Shown one piece after another: positions 8,478 to 15,651 of a DNA stretch of 36,361 bases (its first letter is position 1; each line of letters starts with the position of its first letter). A program made the position numbers and the translations under genes. The notes beneath the pieces are model-generated. The model saw only the letters and a program-made list of their open reading frames with translations. It was not told where the DNA came from and ran no database searches. Source of the stretch: Chloroflexota bacterium. Its GTDB lineage: Bacteria > Chloroflexota > Anaerolineae > Anaerolineales > UBA4823. The DNA lies in NCBI GenBank assembly GCA_012516075.1, contig JAAYXE010000086.1:1-36361 (forward strand). Reading direction: 5' to 3'.

Positions 8478-8551
8478 AGTGGTTTTTGGTGAGCGATTAA
8501 GAGGAACTGACCCTGACCGCGATGCAAAAACCACTGCCTGGCTCAAACCAC
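8478..8551 (+). promoter_or_regulatory. Candidate switching leader structure upstream of the aminotransferase
   Basis: AGTGGTTTTTG at 8478-8488 pairs perfectly with CAAAAACCACT at 8525-8535. The same 5' arm (GTGGTTT, 8479-8485, then GAGC, 8491-8494) can instead pair with GCTC-AAACCAC at 8541-8551. The two helices exclude each other. The structure ends about 30 nt before the start codon. No known riboswitch class is recognised. Confidence 0.4.
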
Positions 8552-8583
8552 ACCCTATTGGGATCTTGATCACAGGAGACTTT

Positions 8584-9747
8584 ATGAGCCAGAAATACCT
8601 CGCATCCAGGATCGTAAACCTCAAACCGTCCGGTATCCGAAAGTTCTTCGACATCGTTGCCACGATGACCGATGTCATATCCCTCGGAATCGGTGAGCCA
8701 GATTTCGACACGCCCGACCCTATTATCCAGGCGGGTATCCAGGCTCTACAGCGGGGAGCCACACACTACACAAGCAATCTGGGCCTCTACGAACTGCGAG
8801 AAAAGATTTCTGAGCATTTAGAGCAGCGCTATGGTCTTCACTATGACCCGGCAACGGAAATTATTATCACCGTCGGTGTCTCCGAAGCCCTGTACCTGGC
8901 AGCCACGGCCATATTAAATCCGGGCGAAGAAGTGATCATCCCCACCCCCTGCTTTATCTCCTATCAGGCTGAGGTGATCATGGCCGGTGGAAAGGCAGTG
9001 GAGGTGCCGACCTGTGTGGAAGACCAGTTCATACCGAGGAAGGCTGCGCTCGAGGCTGCTGTAACTCCGCAGACGAAAGCGATCCTGATTGGGTACCCGA
9101 GCAATCCCACCGGCTCAGTTCCCACCCGGGAAGCGCTGGTCGATATTGCCCGGGTAGCTGAGGAGCATGACCTGGTTGTGATCTCAGACGAGATTTACGA
9201 CCAGCTGGTATACGGCGTACCGCACATCAGTTTCCCGAGCATCCCCGGGATGAAAGAGCGCACCATTCTGCTGGGCGGCTTTTCCAAGAACTACGCGATG
9301 ACCGGCTGGCGTATTGGATATGCCGCCGCGCCGGCAGAACTCCTTAAAGGCCTTGTGCGCATCCACCAGTACACGATCATGTCTGCGCCGACGGTGGCAC
9401 AGAAAGCGGCTCTGGAAGCGCTGACCGGTGGTGCACCTCACGTCGAAGCCATGCGGGAGGAATACAACCGCCGCCGGAAGCTGATTGTGAACGGTCTGAA
9501 TGAACTGGGGCTGCCCACTTTTGAACCCCGCGGCGCATTTTACGCCTTCCCCAATGTTGCCGTCACCGGCATGGATGATGAAACATTTGCCCAGAAGCTG
9601 CTGGAGGAAGAGCGAGTCGCTGTGGTTCCCGGCTCTGCCTTTGGAGCCGGTGGGGAAGGTTTTGTGCGCTGTTCGTATGCAACAGCATACCCGCAAATTG
9701 AAGAAGCCCTGCAGCGCATCTACCGCTTTGTGCAGCGGCATGGTTAA
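8584..9747 (+). CDS. PLP-dependent class I aminotransferase
   Basis: Fold-type I PLP enzyme that transfers amino groups between an amino acid and a 2-oxo acid, probably with glutamate/2-oxoglutarate as one pair. It resembles bacterial AspC/PatA-like enzymes of 387 residues. The PLP lysine is Lys235 in GGFSKNYAMTGWRIGY; also visible are the YPSNPTG segment, SDEIYDQLVY and a C-terminal FVRCSYA (substrate-carboxylate Arg). The ATG at 8584 is chosen because ACAGGAG lies just before it and homologues begin near this point; an earlier in-frame start at 8479 would run through the upstream leader helices. gatB follows 43 bp downstream and may be co-transcribed. Substrate (aspartate, aromatic or other) is unresolved. 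Confidence 0.93.
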   Translation: MSQKYLASRIVNLKPSGIRKFFDIVATMTDVISLGIGEPDFDTPDPIIQAGIQALQRGATHYTSNLGLYELREKISEHLEQRYGLHYDPATEIIITVGVSEALYLAATAILNPGEEVIIPTPCFISYQAEVIMAGGKAVEVPTCVEDQFIPRKAALEAAVTPQTKAILIGYPSNPTGSVPTREALVDIARVAEEHDLVVISDEIYDQLVYGVPHISFPSIPGMKERTILLGGFSKNYAMTGWRIGYAAAPAELLKGLVRIHQYTIMSAPTVAQKAALEALTGGAPHVEAMREEYNRRRKLIVNGLNELGLPTFEPRGAFYAFPNVAVTGMDDETFAQKLLEEERVAVVPGSAFGAGGEGFVRCSYATAYPQIEEALQRIYRFVQRHG

Positions 9748-9790
9748 ATAGGAGGATACCCGCAAGGAGAGCAATCGAGGAACGAAACCA

Positions 9791-11257
9791 ATGGAATTTG
9801 AACCCGTAATCGGTTTAGAGATTCATGCCGAACTGCAGACAAAATCGAAAATGTTCTGCGCCTGCCCGGTGGTCGACCCCACAGAGGCCGAGCCGAACAT
9901 TGCCGTTTGCCCGGTGTGTGCAGGGATGCCCGGTGTGCTGCCTGTGGTCAACCAGAAAGCAGTGGAGTATGCCATCCGGGTGGCGCTGGCCTTAAATTGT
10001 GAAATCGCACCCACGAGCATCTTTGCCAGAAAAAACTATTTCTACCCGGATCTTCACAAGGGATACCAGATTTCGCAGTACGAACAGCCGCTTGCAGTCA
10101 ACGGCAGCCTGAAAATTTTCACCTCCAAAGGCGAGAAAACGATCCGCATCCGCCGCGTGCACATGGAAGAGGACACCGGAAAGCTTACGCATGTGATGAA
10201 AAACGGTCACAGCCACTCGCTGGTAGACCTCAATCGCGCCGGAGTGCCTCTGCTGGAAATCGTCAGCGAACCGGACCTGCGGTCCGCCGAAGAAGTACGC
10301 GCGTATGCCCAGACTCTGCGCAGTATTCTGCGCTACCTGGGGGTCAACTCCGGTGATATGCAGAAAGGCGTGATGCGGATTGAGCCCAACGTCTCTGTGC
10401 GGCCGGTGGGCAGCGAGACCTTTGGGACCCGGACCGAGATCAAAAACCTGAACAGTTTCCGTGCCCTGGAGCGCTCGGTCGATTACGAAATCCGGCGCCA
10501 GATTGAACGAATACGACAGGGAAAACCTGTGATCCAGCAAACGCTCGGCTGGGATGAAAGCCGCGGTGAAACCGTGCCGCAGCGCAGCAAAGAAGATGCG
10601 CATGATTATCGTTACTTCCCGGAACCGGATTTGCCGCCGCTGGTCGTCGAACCTGCCTGGATTGAAGAAATCCGCGCTTCGCTGCCGGAGCTGCCCTACG
10701 CGAAAGTGCAGCGTTTTCGCCAACAGTATGGGTTGAGCGAATATGATGCAGATGTTCTCGTGGCCGAGCCGGCGGTGGCTGACTATTACGAGCAGGCAGT
10801 AAACGCCGCACCAGACACCACGCCAAAAATGGTCGCCAACTGGCTGTCGGGTGAGTTGTTCAGCCTGCTCAACCAGTCTTTGCTTCCTATCGAAGAGATA
10901 CGGGTTTCTCCGCAGTCGTTCGGCCGGCTGTTACAGATGGTTACCCAGGGCAAGATTAACCAGAATACGGCCAAGGCCGTGCTGGAGGAGATGTTTAATA
11001 CTGGTAAGGAAGCGCAGGATATTGTGAGCGAGCGCGGGCTCAGCCAGATATCCGATGCCGACTATATCGCCAGCCTGGTCAGCCAGACCCTGGACCAGCA
11101 TCCTGAACAGGTTTCGACTTACCTGAAAGGAAAAGAGACCGTTTCACGCTGGCTGTTTGGGCAGGTGATGCGCCTTTCCCGCGGACAGGCGAACCCCCAT
11201 GTCGTCCAGCAGGAGCTGGACCGCCAGCTTGCAGCTTTGAAAGAGGCGTCGCATTAG
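9791..11257 (+). CDS. gatB: Asp-tRNA(Asn)/Glu-tRNA(Gln) amidotransferase subunit B
   Basis: GatB binds the mischarged tRNA, activates the Glu (or Asp) side chain with ATP and amidates it with ammonia from GatA. The 488-residue length is normal. The protein starts with FEPVIGLEIHAELQTKSKMFC. A zinc site is visible at Cys23, Cys25, Cys40 and Cys43. LNRAGVPLLEIVSEPD and the HDYRYFPEPDLPPL motif are family hallmarks. The C-terminal part (about 330-488) is the helical tail and YqeY-like domain that contacts tRNA. It is separated from gatC/gatA by about 6.8 kb and sits directly behind the aminotransferase gene. Confidence 0.97.
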   Translation: MEFEPVIGLEIHAELQTKSKMFCACPVVDPTEAEPNIAVCPVCAGMPGVLPVVNQKAVEYAIRVALALNCEIAPTSIFARKNYFYPDLHKGYQISQYEQPLAVNGSLKIFTSKGEKTIRIRRVHMEEDTGKLTHVMKNGHSHSLVDLNRAGVPLLEIVSEPDLRSAEEVRAYAQTLRSILRYLGVNSGDMQKGVMRIEPNVSVRPVGSETFGTRTEIKNLNSFRALERSVDYEIRRQIERIRQGKPVIQQTLGWDESRGETVPQRSKEDAHDYRYFPEPDLPPLVVEPAWIEEIRASLPELPYAKVQRFRQQYGLSEYDADVLVAEPAVADYYEQAVNAAPDTTPKMVANWLSGELFSLLNQSLLPIEEIRVSPQSFGRLLQMVTQGKINQNTAKAVLEEMFNTGKEAQDIVSERGLSQISDADYIASLVSQTLDQHPEQVSTYLKGKETVSRWLFGQVMRLSRGQANPHVVQQELDRQLAALKEASH

Positions 11258-11280
11258 GTGGCTTTTGACAATCTTCTATC

Positions 11281-11309
11281 TTGACGATTTGTCAGACATT
11301 TGCTAATCT
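11281..11309 (+). promoter_or_regulatory. gdhA promoter
   Basis: TTGACG (11281-11286), a 17-bp spacer and TAATCT (11304-11309) preceded by TGC form a convincing sigma-70-type promoter with an extended -10. Transcription would begin near 11316, about 147 nt before the gdhA ATG. A second TTGACA at 11264-11269 lacks a good -10. Confidence 0.7.
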
Positions 11310-11318
11310 ATATTAGCA
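11301..11318. promoter_or_regulatory. Palindromic operator candidate over the gdhA -10
   Basis: TGCTAAT-CTAT-ATTAGCA is a perfect inverted repeat with 7-bp arms and a 4-bp centre. It covers the -10 hexamer and the expected transcription start, a classic place for a dimeric repressor. No cognate regulator is adjacent. Confidence 0.5.
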
Positions 11319-11391
11319 AGGTCAATCCCAGGCCACAGGTTTCATGCGCTTATGAGCGTTTTGTTTTTCACCGTTACTGCTCCGGCAGGTA

Positions 11392-11430
11392 AAGCGGGCT
11401 CCATACCGTTGGGCCCGCTTATATTTTTTT
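11392..11430 (+). terminator. Intrinsic terminator inside the gdhA leader (attenuator candidate)
   Basis: AAGCGGGC (11392-11399) pairs with GCCCGCTT (11413-11420), with CC/GG extending the stem, and is followed by ATATTTTTTT. It lies downstream of the gdhA promoter and upstream of the gdhA ribosome site (AAAGGAGA). A hairpin TTACTGC/GCAGGTAA (about 11374-11392, TCCG loop) abuts and shares its first base. Transcripts would be cut at about 115 nt unless the terminator is relieved. It could instead end a small RNA or gatB read-through. Confidence 0.7.
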
Positions 11431-11462
11431 AAACGAGGGTTTTCAATAAAGGAGACTTCCGA

Positions 11463-12749
11463 ATGGCCGATTTGATTAATGCCTTCCAGATGGCGCAGAC
11501 CCAGTTTCGTCATGTAGCCGAACAACTGCGGCTCGACCCCCAGGTGGCTGAAATTTTGCTCTGGCCAACTCGTGAATTTAAATTTCAGATTCCGGTGCGG
11601 ATGGACGACGGCTCCATCCGTGTGTTCTTCGGTTACCGGGTGCAGCACAGTGACGCGCGCGGCCCTGCCAAGGGAGGCATTCGCTTCCACCCATCAGAAA
11701 CCCTGGACACGGTACGCGCCCTCGCCATGTGGATGACCTGGAAAACGGCGGTCGCTGATATTCCTCTGGGCGGTGGCAAAGGCGGTGTGGCTGTTGACCC
11801 TGCCTCCCTCTCTATTTCTGAACAGGAAAAGCTCTGCCGCGGCTACATCGACCAGATATGGCGCAATATCGGGCCTCGCCAGGACGTTCCGGCTCCTGAT
11901 GTTGGCACGAACCCACGCATGATGGGCTGGATGGTGGATGAATATTCAAAACTGGTCGGTCAGTACACGCCGGGAGCGATCACGGGCAAACCCGTGGGCA
12001 ATGGTGGTTCCCAGGGACGCAAAGAAGCCACCGGCTACGGGGTAATTTACACCATACGCGAAGCAATGCGTCACCTTAACATCGAACCGACCCGGGCACT
12101 GGCCTCGCTGCAGGGCTTCGGCAACGTAGCGCAGTATGCTGCCCTGGGCTTTACCGAGCAGCTGGGTGGAAAAGTGGTCTGTGTCTCTTACTGGGACCGC
12201 GCTGACCGGACCGCTTACACGGTTTACCACCCTGAGGGTGTCGATGTGCGTTATCTGATTTCGATCACCGATGTCTATGGATCAATCGACAAGGACCGGG
12301 CGCGTGAGGCTGGCTACATGATTGAAGACGGGAACGCCTGGATCGAAAAAGATGTCGATGTGCTTATTCCCGCCGCGCTGGAAGGCCAGATCAACGCCGA
12401 AACTGTGCGCTGCATCAGCGACAGGGTGCGCCTTATTGCAGAGGGCGCCAACGGGCCGACCACGCCAGAAGCAGATGAGGTGCTCAAATCACGAGGCATC
12501 TTTGTGATCCCCGACTTTCTGTGCAACGCTGGAGGCGTGACCGTCTCTTACTTCGAAGGCGTACAGAACGATATGAACTATTACTGGACCAAAGAGGAAG
12601 TCCTCCAGCGCCTGGATATCAAAATCACTCAGGCATTCAACAGCGTGCTCCAGATGGCGGAGAGTGAAAAAGTCTATATGCGCGATGCGGCATATATGGT
12701 AGCCATCGGTCGCGTGGTCGAAGCGATGGAGCTGCGCGGCTGGCTGTAA
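11463..12749 (+). CDS. gdhA: Glutamate dehydrogenase
   Basis: Cytoplasmic NAD(P)-dependent enzyme that interconverts glutamate with 2-oxoglutarate and ammonia, linking nitrogen and carbon metabolism. At 428 residues it is of the hexameric type. Lys94 (MTWK) binds substrate, Lys106 in PLGGGKGG is catalytic and Asp146 in PAPDVGTN is the proton-transfer residue; the 12- and 40-residue spacings equal those of the Clostridium symbiosum enzyme. The C-terminal Rossmann domain has GFGNVAQYAA. Cofactor preference cannot be told safely. The gene is monocistronic, with its own promoter, an attenuator-like leader and a terminator after it. Confidence 0.96.
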   Translation: MADLINAFQMAQTQFRHVAEQLRLDPQVAEILLWPTREFKFQIPVRMDDGSIRVFFGYRVQHSDARGPAKGGIRFHPSETLDTVRALAMWMTWKTAVADIPLGGGKGGVAVDPASLSISEQEKLCRGYIDQIWRNIGPRQDVPAPDVGTNPRMMGWMVDEYSKLVGQYTPGAITGKPVGNGGSQGRKEATGYGVIYTIREAMRHLNIEPTRALASLQGFGNVAQYAALGFTEQLGGKVVCVSYWDRADRTAYTVYHPEGVDVRYLISITDVYGSIDKDRAREAGYMIEDGNAWIEKDVDVLIPAALEGQINAETVRCISDRVRLIAEGANGPTTPEADEVLKSRGIFVIPDFLCNAGGVTVSYFEGVQNDMNYYWTKEEVLQRLDIKITQAFNSVLQMAESEKVYMRDAAYMVAIGRVVEAMELRGWL

Positions 12750-12783
12750 GGTCCGGCGCAGCAGACAGAAAACCGCGTTCTCG

Positions 12784-12820
12784 TAGAGGGCCAGCAAACC
12801 TGCTGCGCCCTCTATTTTTT
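12784..12820 (+). terminator. Intrinsic terminator after gdhA
   Basis: TAGAGGGC (12784-12791) pairs with GCCCTCTA (12807-12814); an inner CAGC/GCTG extends the stem with one bulged base. TTTTTT follows. It lies 34 bp after the stop. Confidence 0.88.
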
Positions 12821-12848
12821 AACATTCCACCGGGCAGCTTGGTTTTTT

Positions 12849-12888
12849 TATACAATCGCCTTAAAATCGAATAATTATTGGATATATT
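12849..12888 (+). promoter_or_regulatory. AT-rich probable promoter region before the envelope gene cluster
   Basis: The 100 bp between the gdhA terminator and the next gene is unusually AT-rich. It contains TATACAAT (12849-12856), the palindrome AATAATTATT (12870-12879) and TATATT (12883-12888), any of which may be a -10. No clear -35 is found, so the exact promoter is uncertain. Confidence 0.35.
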
Positions 12889-12920
12889 GGTTATCTGAGA
12901 AGGTCTCCTCCTTTTTACTG

Positions 12921-13133
12921 ATGCCTGTAACTCCTGATTTAATGTATGGCTCACTGCTGTTCAGCCTTGTGGGGATGGCAGCGCTGGCTTTTTTCTACCT
13001 GCGCAGGCGCAGGGTTCCTTTGTGGTCACTTTTTGTCTGGAGCCTGCTGATCTTTCTGGTTCCTTTTTTAGGGCCCTTTCTGGTGATCCTTGCCCGACCG
13101 GGCAAATGGAAAATGAGTGAGACTGCCCCGTGA
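12921..13133 (+). CDS. Small two-helix membrane protein, PLDNc-like
   Basis: A 70-residue protein with two membrane helices (about 10-28 and 35-60) split by an RRRR loop. The second half has the LVPFLGPFLVILARPGKW pattern seen in the phospholipase-D-nuclease N-terminal (PLDNc, PF13396-like) membrane domain, usually found without any nuclease. Function is unknown. The start is uncertain: no good Shine-Dalgarno precedes the ATG at 12921, and an ATG at 12942 is also possible. Its stop overlaps the GTG start of the next gene (GTGA), implying translational coupling. Confidence 0.7.
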   Translation: MPVTPDLMYGSLLFSLVGMAALAFFYLRRRRVPLWSLFVWSLLIFLVPFLGPFLVILARPGKWKMSETAP

Positions 13134-13627
13134 GACACGATCGATTTCTACAGGCCATCCTTGCTGCTGTAGGACTTCTGGCGGCGGCTGCACTGGCAAT
13201 ATATTTCATCCACATGAATTCTCAAACCTACGGGGCGGAAGACACACCAGAGGGTGTGGTTCGCAACTACGTGCTTGCACTGCAGCAGCAGGATTACGAC
13301 CGGGCGTACACCTACATTGCCGAGCAGCGAGACAGACCGGATTTTGAGAACTTCCGGCTCGATATCCTGGCCCAGGATAACGAAATTCTCAACACCGGCC
13401 TGCAAATTGGCGAAGTGCGTCTGCTCGACGATCAGGCGATCATCGAATTAAACATTATTCGCAGGGACAGTCGTTTTCTCGGAGACATGCAGCGCGAAGC
13501 CCAGCAGGCGCTGCTCATACGGGATCAAAGCGGAGCCTGGAAAATCATGGAAATGCCGTATCCTTTCGGATACGGTACGGCCCTCCAGCAAACCGGAGAT
13601 GCTGCCGCTGACGAGCCCGACTTGTGA
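13130..13627 (+). CDS. Membrane-anchored or exported NTF2-like (DUF4878-type) protein
   Basis: A 165-residue protein with an N-terminal hydrophobic segment (about 8-27) that is a signal peptide or anchor. A small alpha+beta domain follows, opening with the DTPEGVVRNYVLALQQQDYDRAYTYI pattern seen in parts, typical of NTF2-like/DUF4878 lipoprotein-style domains; it ends with a strand containing GAWKIMEMPYPFG. Such domains usually bind small ligands or serve as assembly modules, and no enzyme residues are evident. The GTG start overlaps the previous stop by four bases. The next gene begins 26 bp downstream, so all three envelope genes look like one operon. Confidence 0.75.
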   Translation: MRHDRFLQAILAAVGLLAAAALAIYFIHMNSQTYGAEDTPEGVVRNYVLALQQQDYDRAYTYIAEQRDRPDFENFRLDILAQDNEILNTGLQIGEVRLLDDQAIIELNIIRRDSRFLGDMQREAQQALLIRDQSGAWKIMEMPYPFGYGTALQQTGDAAADEPDL

Positions 13628-13653
13628 AAGCCTGATTGCACAGGCAGTCACCT

Positions 13654-15582
13654 ATGCCCAGTTTTCGACGAATTTATCTTTACCTGGCCTCATTCCTCAG
13701 CCTGGAAACCGCGCTCTGGGGGATGATCGTTCTGATCAGGGATCTGCCTGACCGTGGCCGGCCCGGTTTTCCCTCGCCTTCGATCGCCGGTGCGCTTTCT
13801 CTGAGCCTGCTGGGGATCCTGTCTTTTGCGCTGCACTGGCGTCTGATCCAGCGCAGGTTAAAAAACGCACCCGAGGAGCTCTCCTCGCGCCTGCACGTGT
13901 TCTCTCTTTATACGCTGCTGTTCGCCCTGCTGCTGCCGGCCGTTCTGGGGCTGCTCGCCCTGGTGAACCGCCTGCTTCTGACAGGCCTGGGCGTCGCCAG
14001 TTCTCCCGCCGCTGCGGAATGGACCCAGCCGCTTGTGGTGCTGGCTCTCAATGGGCTGGCAGCAGCCTTATGCTTCTGGACCCTGAGGAAAGATCGGCTG
14101 GCGGCCAGCCAAACGGAATCACAGGAAGAAACTCTCCCGGGAGACGAAACACCTTTTAAAGAAGGGGAACGCCTGTTTCGCTACGCCTGGCTGACTGCCG
14201 GGCTGGCGATGGTGATTCTGGGAGCGGCTCTCCTGCTGCTGTTTTTCGTTGAGGTATGGAGCACGGTTGGCAACGAGATCGGTTATTTACTGGCGAACGG
14301 CCTGGCGCTGTTGATCGTCGGGCTTCCCATCTGGCTGACTCTCCAGCAAATCACCCGCACTGTGCTAAAGTATCCGGAGGAACAGGGATCGCTAATCCGT
14401 ACAACCGCCCTTTATACGATCGTTTTCCTGAGTCTGGGCAGCCTGATGACTTTCACAGGCCTGGCGCTCTATATCGTCTGGCGTCAGGTTCTGGGCGAGG
14501 CATGGTCACTCTCCTCATTTGCGCTGCGGCTGGGCCGGCCCCTGTCTGCAGTCATCCCACTGGGGACTGCGTGGGCCTTTTACCGCCGGTCGGTGCCGAC
14601 CGGTGAAATCCCTTTCATCCGGCTGAAGCGCTTCTGGCTGCGCGAAAAGCCGCATGAAGATCCGCAGCGCGCCGGGCTGATCCGCCTGTATGGCTACCTC
14701 CTGGCTCTATTCGGCCTGACGGCCGGATTCTCCGGTGTTCACCAGCTTGTAAGCTTCTTGCTAGCGGTCACTATTGGAGCTGGGAATGTATGGGGGCTGA
14801 TCCCCAGAGATCTGCTGGCCAGCAGCCTGGCTGCGTTGACAACCGGCATTCCGGTCTGGTTCCTGGCCTGGCGTTATTTACTGGAATACTCGCGTCCGGA
14901 CAGTGATGCGGGAGATGCCGCCCGCCGCTCTCCGGTGCGCAAAGCCTACCTGTACCTGATATCCTTCATCGGTGCCGCCGGTGCGTTCGCCAGTCTGCTG
15001 CGCCTGCTCTTTGTCCTGCTCAGCTACCTGCTGGGCGAAACATCGCAGGGACCGCTGCTCGCCAGCCTGCAGGAATTCAGCTCCCTGGTGCTTTTTGGGC
15101 TGTTAACCGTTTACCATGTGCACATCATCCGGGTGGATGTCCGCCGGACAGAGCGCGTCACAGCGCGCAAACTGGCCCAGTTTCCCGTGCTGGTGCTGGC
15201 TCCCGGTCTGGCCGAACCAGACCTTGCCGCCGGTGAAGACGAGGACGATACCACACCGTTCAGCCAGTTCGCGTTTGAAATCGTGAAAGCATTGAAACAG
15301 TACGCTCCCGAGGTGCCGGTCGCCGTCCACCCTTATCAGAAAGGCACGCCGGATGAGACCCTGTCCTCCGCCAGAGCAGTGATCCTGCCCGTTGAACTGG
15401 TCACCCGGCCGTCAGAAGCCCTGCGCCTCTGGCTGCAGGGCTTTCCAGGTGTCCGGATTGTCGTGCCTGAAGCGATGGACGGCTGGTATTGGATCAGCGG
15501 AACCTCTCGCAGCCTGCCAGCCCTGGCTCGCAAAGCTGCACAAACCGTTCGTCACCTTGCCATTGGCGAAGTGAAATTGTAA
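13654..15582 (+). CDS. Polytopic membrane protein with DUF5671-like repeats and a soluble C-terminal domain
   Basis: A 642-residue integral membrane protein. Related units start near residues 5 (RRIYLYLASF), 173 (RLFRYAWLTAG), 343 (RLYGYLLALFG) and 430 (RKAYLYLISF). Each is a basic/aromatic start followed by two to three membrane helices, as in DUF5671. An acidic loop lies near 150-170. From about residue 500 the protein is soluble: a Cys-free domain with Val/Leu-rich strands alternating with helices (FPVLVLAPG, VPVAVHPY, VRIVVPEAMDGW), suggesting a Rossmann-like fold facing the cytoplasm. Function is unknown. The ATG at 13654 is preferred over a TTG at 13636 because neither has a strong ribosome site and the repeat begins right after the ATG. 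Confidence 0.78.
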   Translation: MPSFRRIYLYLASFLSLETALWGMIVLIRDLPDRGRPGFPSPSIAGALSLSLLGILSFALHWRLIQRRLKNAPEELSSRLHVFSLYTLLFALLLPAVLGLLALVNRLLLTGLGVASSPAAAEWTQPLVVLALNGLAAALCFWTLRKDRLAASQTESQEETLPGDETPFKEGERLFRYAWLTAGLAMVILGAALLLLFFVEVWSTVGNEIGYLLANGLALLIVGLPIWLTLQQITRTVLKYPEEQGSLIRTTALYTIVFLSLGSLMTFTGLALYIVWRQVLGEAWSLSSFALRLGRPLSAVIPLGTAWAFYRRSVPTGEIPFIRLKRFWLREKPHEDPQRAGLIRLYGYLLALFGLTAGFSGVHQLVSFLLAVTIGAGNVWGLIPRDLLASSLAALTTGIPVWFLAWRYLLEYSRPDSDAGDAARRSPVRKAYLYLISFIGAAGAFASLLRLLFVLLSYLLGETSQGPLLASLQEFSSLVLFGLLTVYHVHIIRVDVRRTERVTARKLAQFPVLVLAPGLAEPDLAAGEDEDDTTPFSQFAFEIVKALKQYAPEVPVAVHPYQKGTPDETLSSARAVILPVELVTRPSEALRLWLQGFPGVRIVVPEAMDGWYWISGTSRSLPALARKAAQTVRHLAIGEVKL

Positions 15583-15612
15583 TTGGCAAAAATGATCTAC
15601 TCGATGTATACT
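15583..15612 (+). promoter_or_regulatory. dnaN promoter
   Basis: TTGGCA (15583-15588), an 18-bp spacer and TATACT (15607-15612) make a good sigma-70-type promoter in the 69-bp gap before dnaN. Transcription would start near 15619, leaving a leader of about 33 nt with AGAGAGG as ribosome site. Confidence 0.65.
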
Positions 15613-15651
15613 CTGGTATGAAGAATCCATTGTAAGAGAGGACTGCGAACT

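Noticed and set aside
8479..8583. N-terminal extension of the aminotransferase from an upstream in-frame start at 8479.
   Set aside because: It would run through the leader helices, lacks a ribosome site and adds residues absent from the family; ACAGGAG supports the ATG at 8584.
8394..8583. A tRNA or known riboswitch in the gap before the aminotransferase gene.
   Set aside because: No T-loop GTTCRANNC, acceptor stem or CCA is seen, and none of the common riboswitch cores is present.
11375..11415. Resemblance of the gdhA leader to the 3' half of c-di-GMP-I (GEMM) or Moco riboswitches (CGG-AGGTA...AGCGGG...TACCG-TGG).
   Set aside because: The required 5' half (the GGGAC-GCAAAGCC-type segment and its tetraloop receptor) is not present upstream, and the same bases are better explained by the terminator stem.
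12921..15582. A phospholipase or nuclease function for the PLDNc-like gene.
   Set aside because: Only the small membrane domain is present; there is no HKD motif in this or the adjacent genes.
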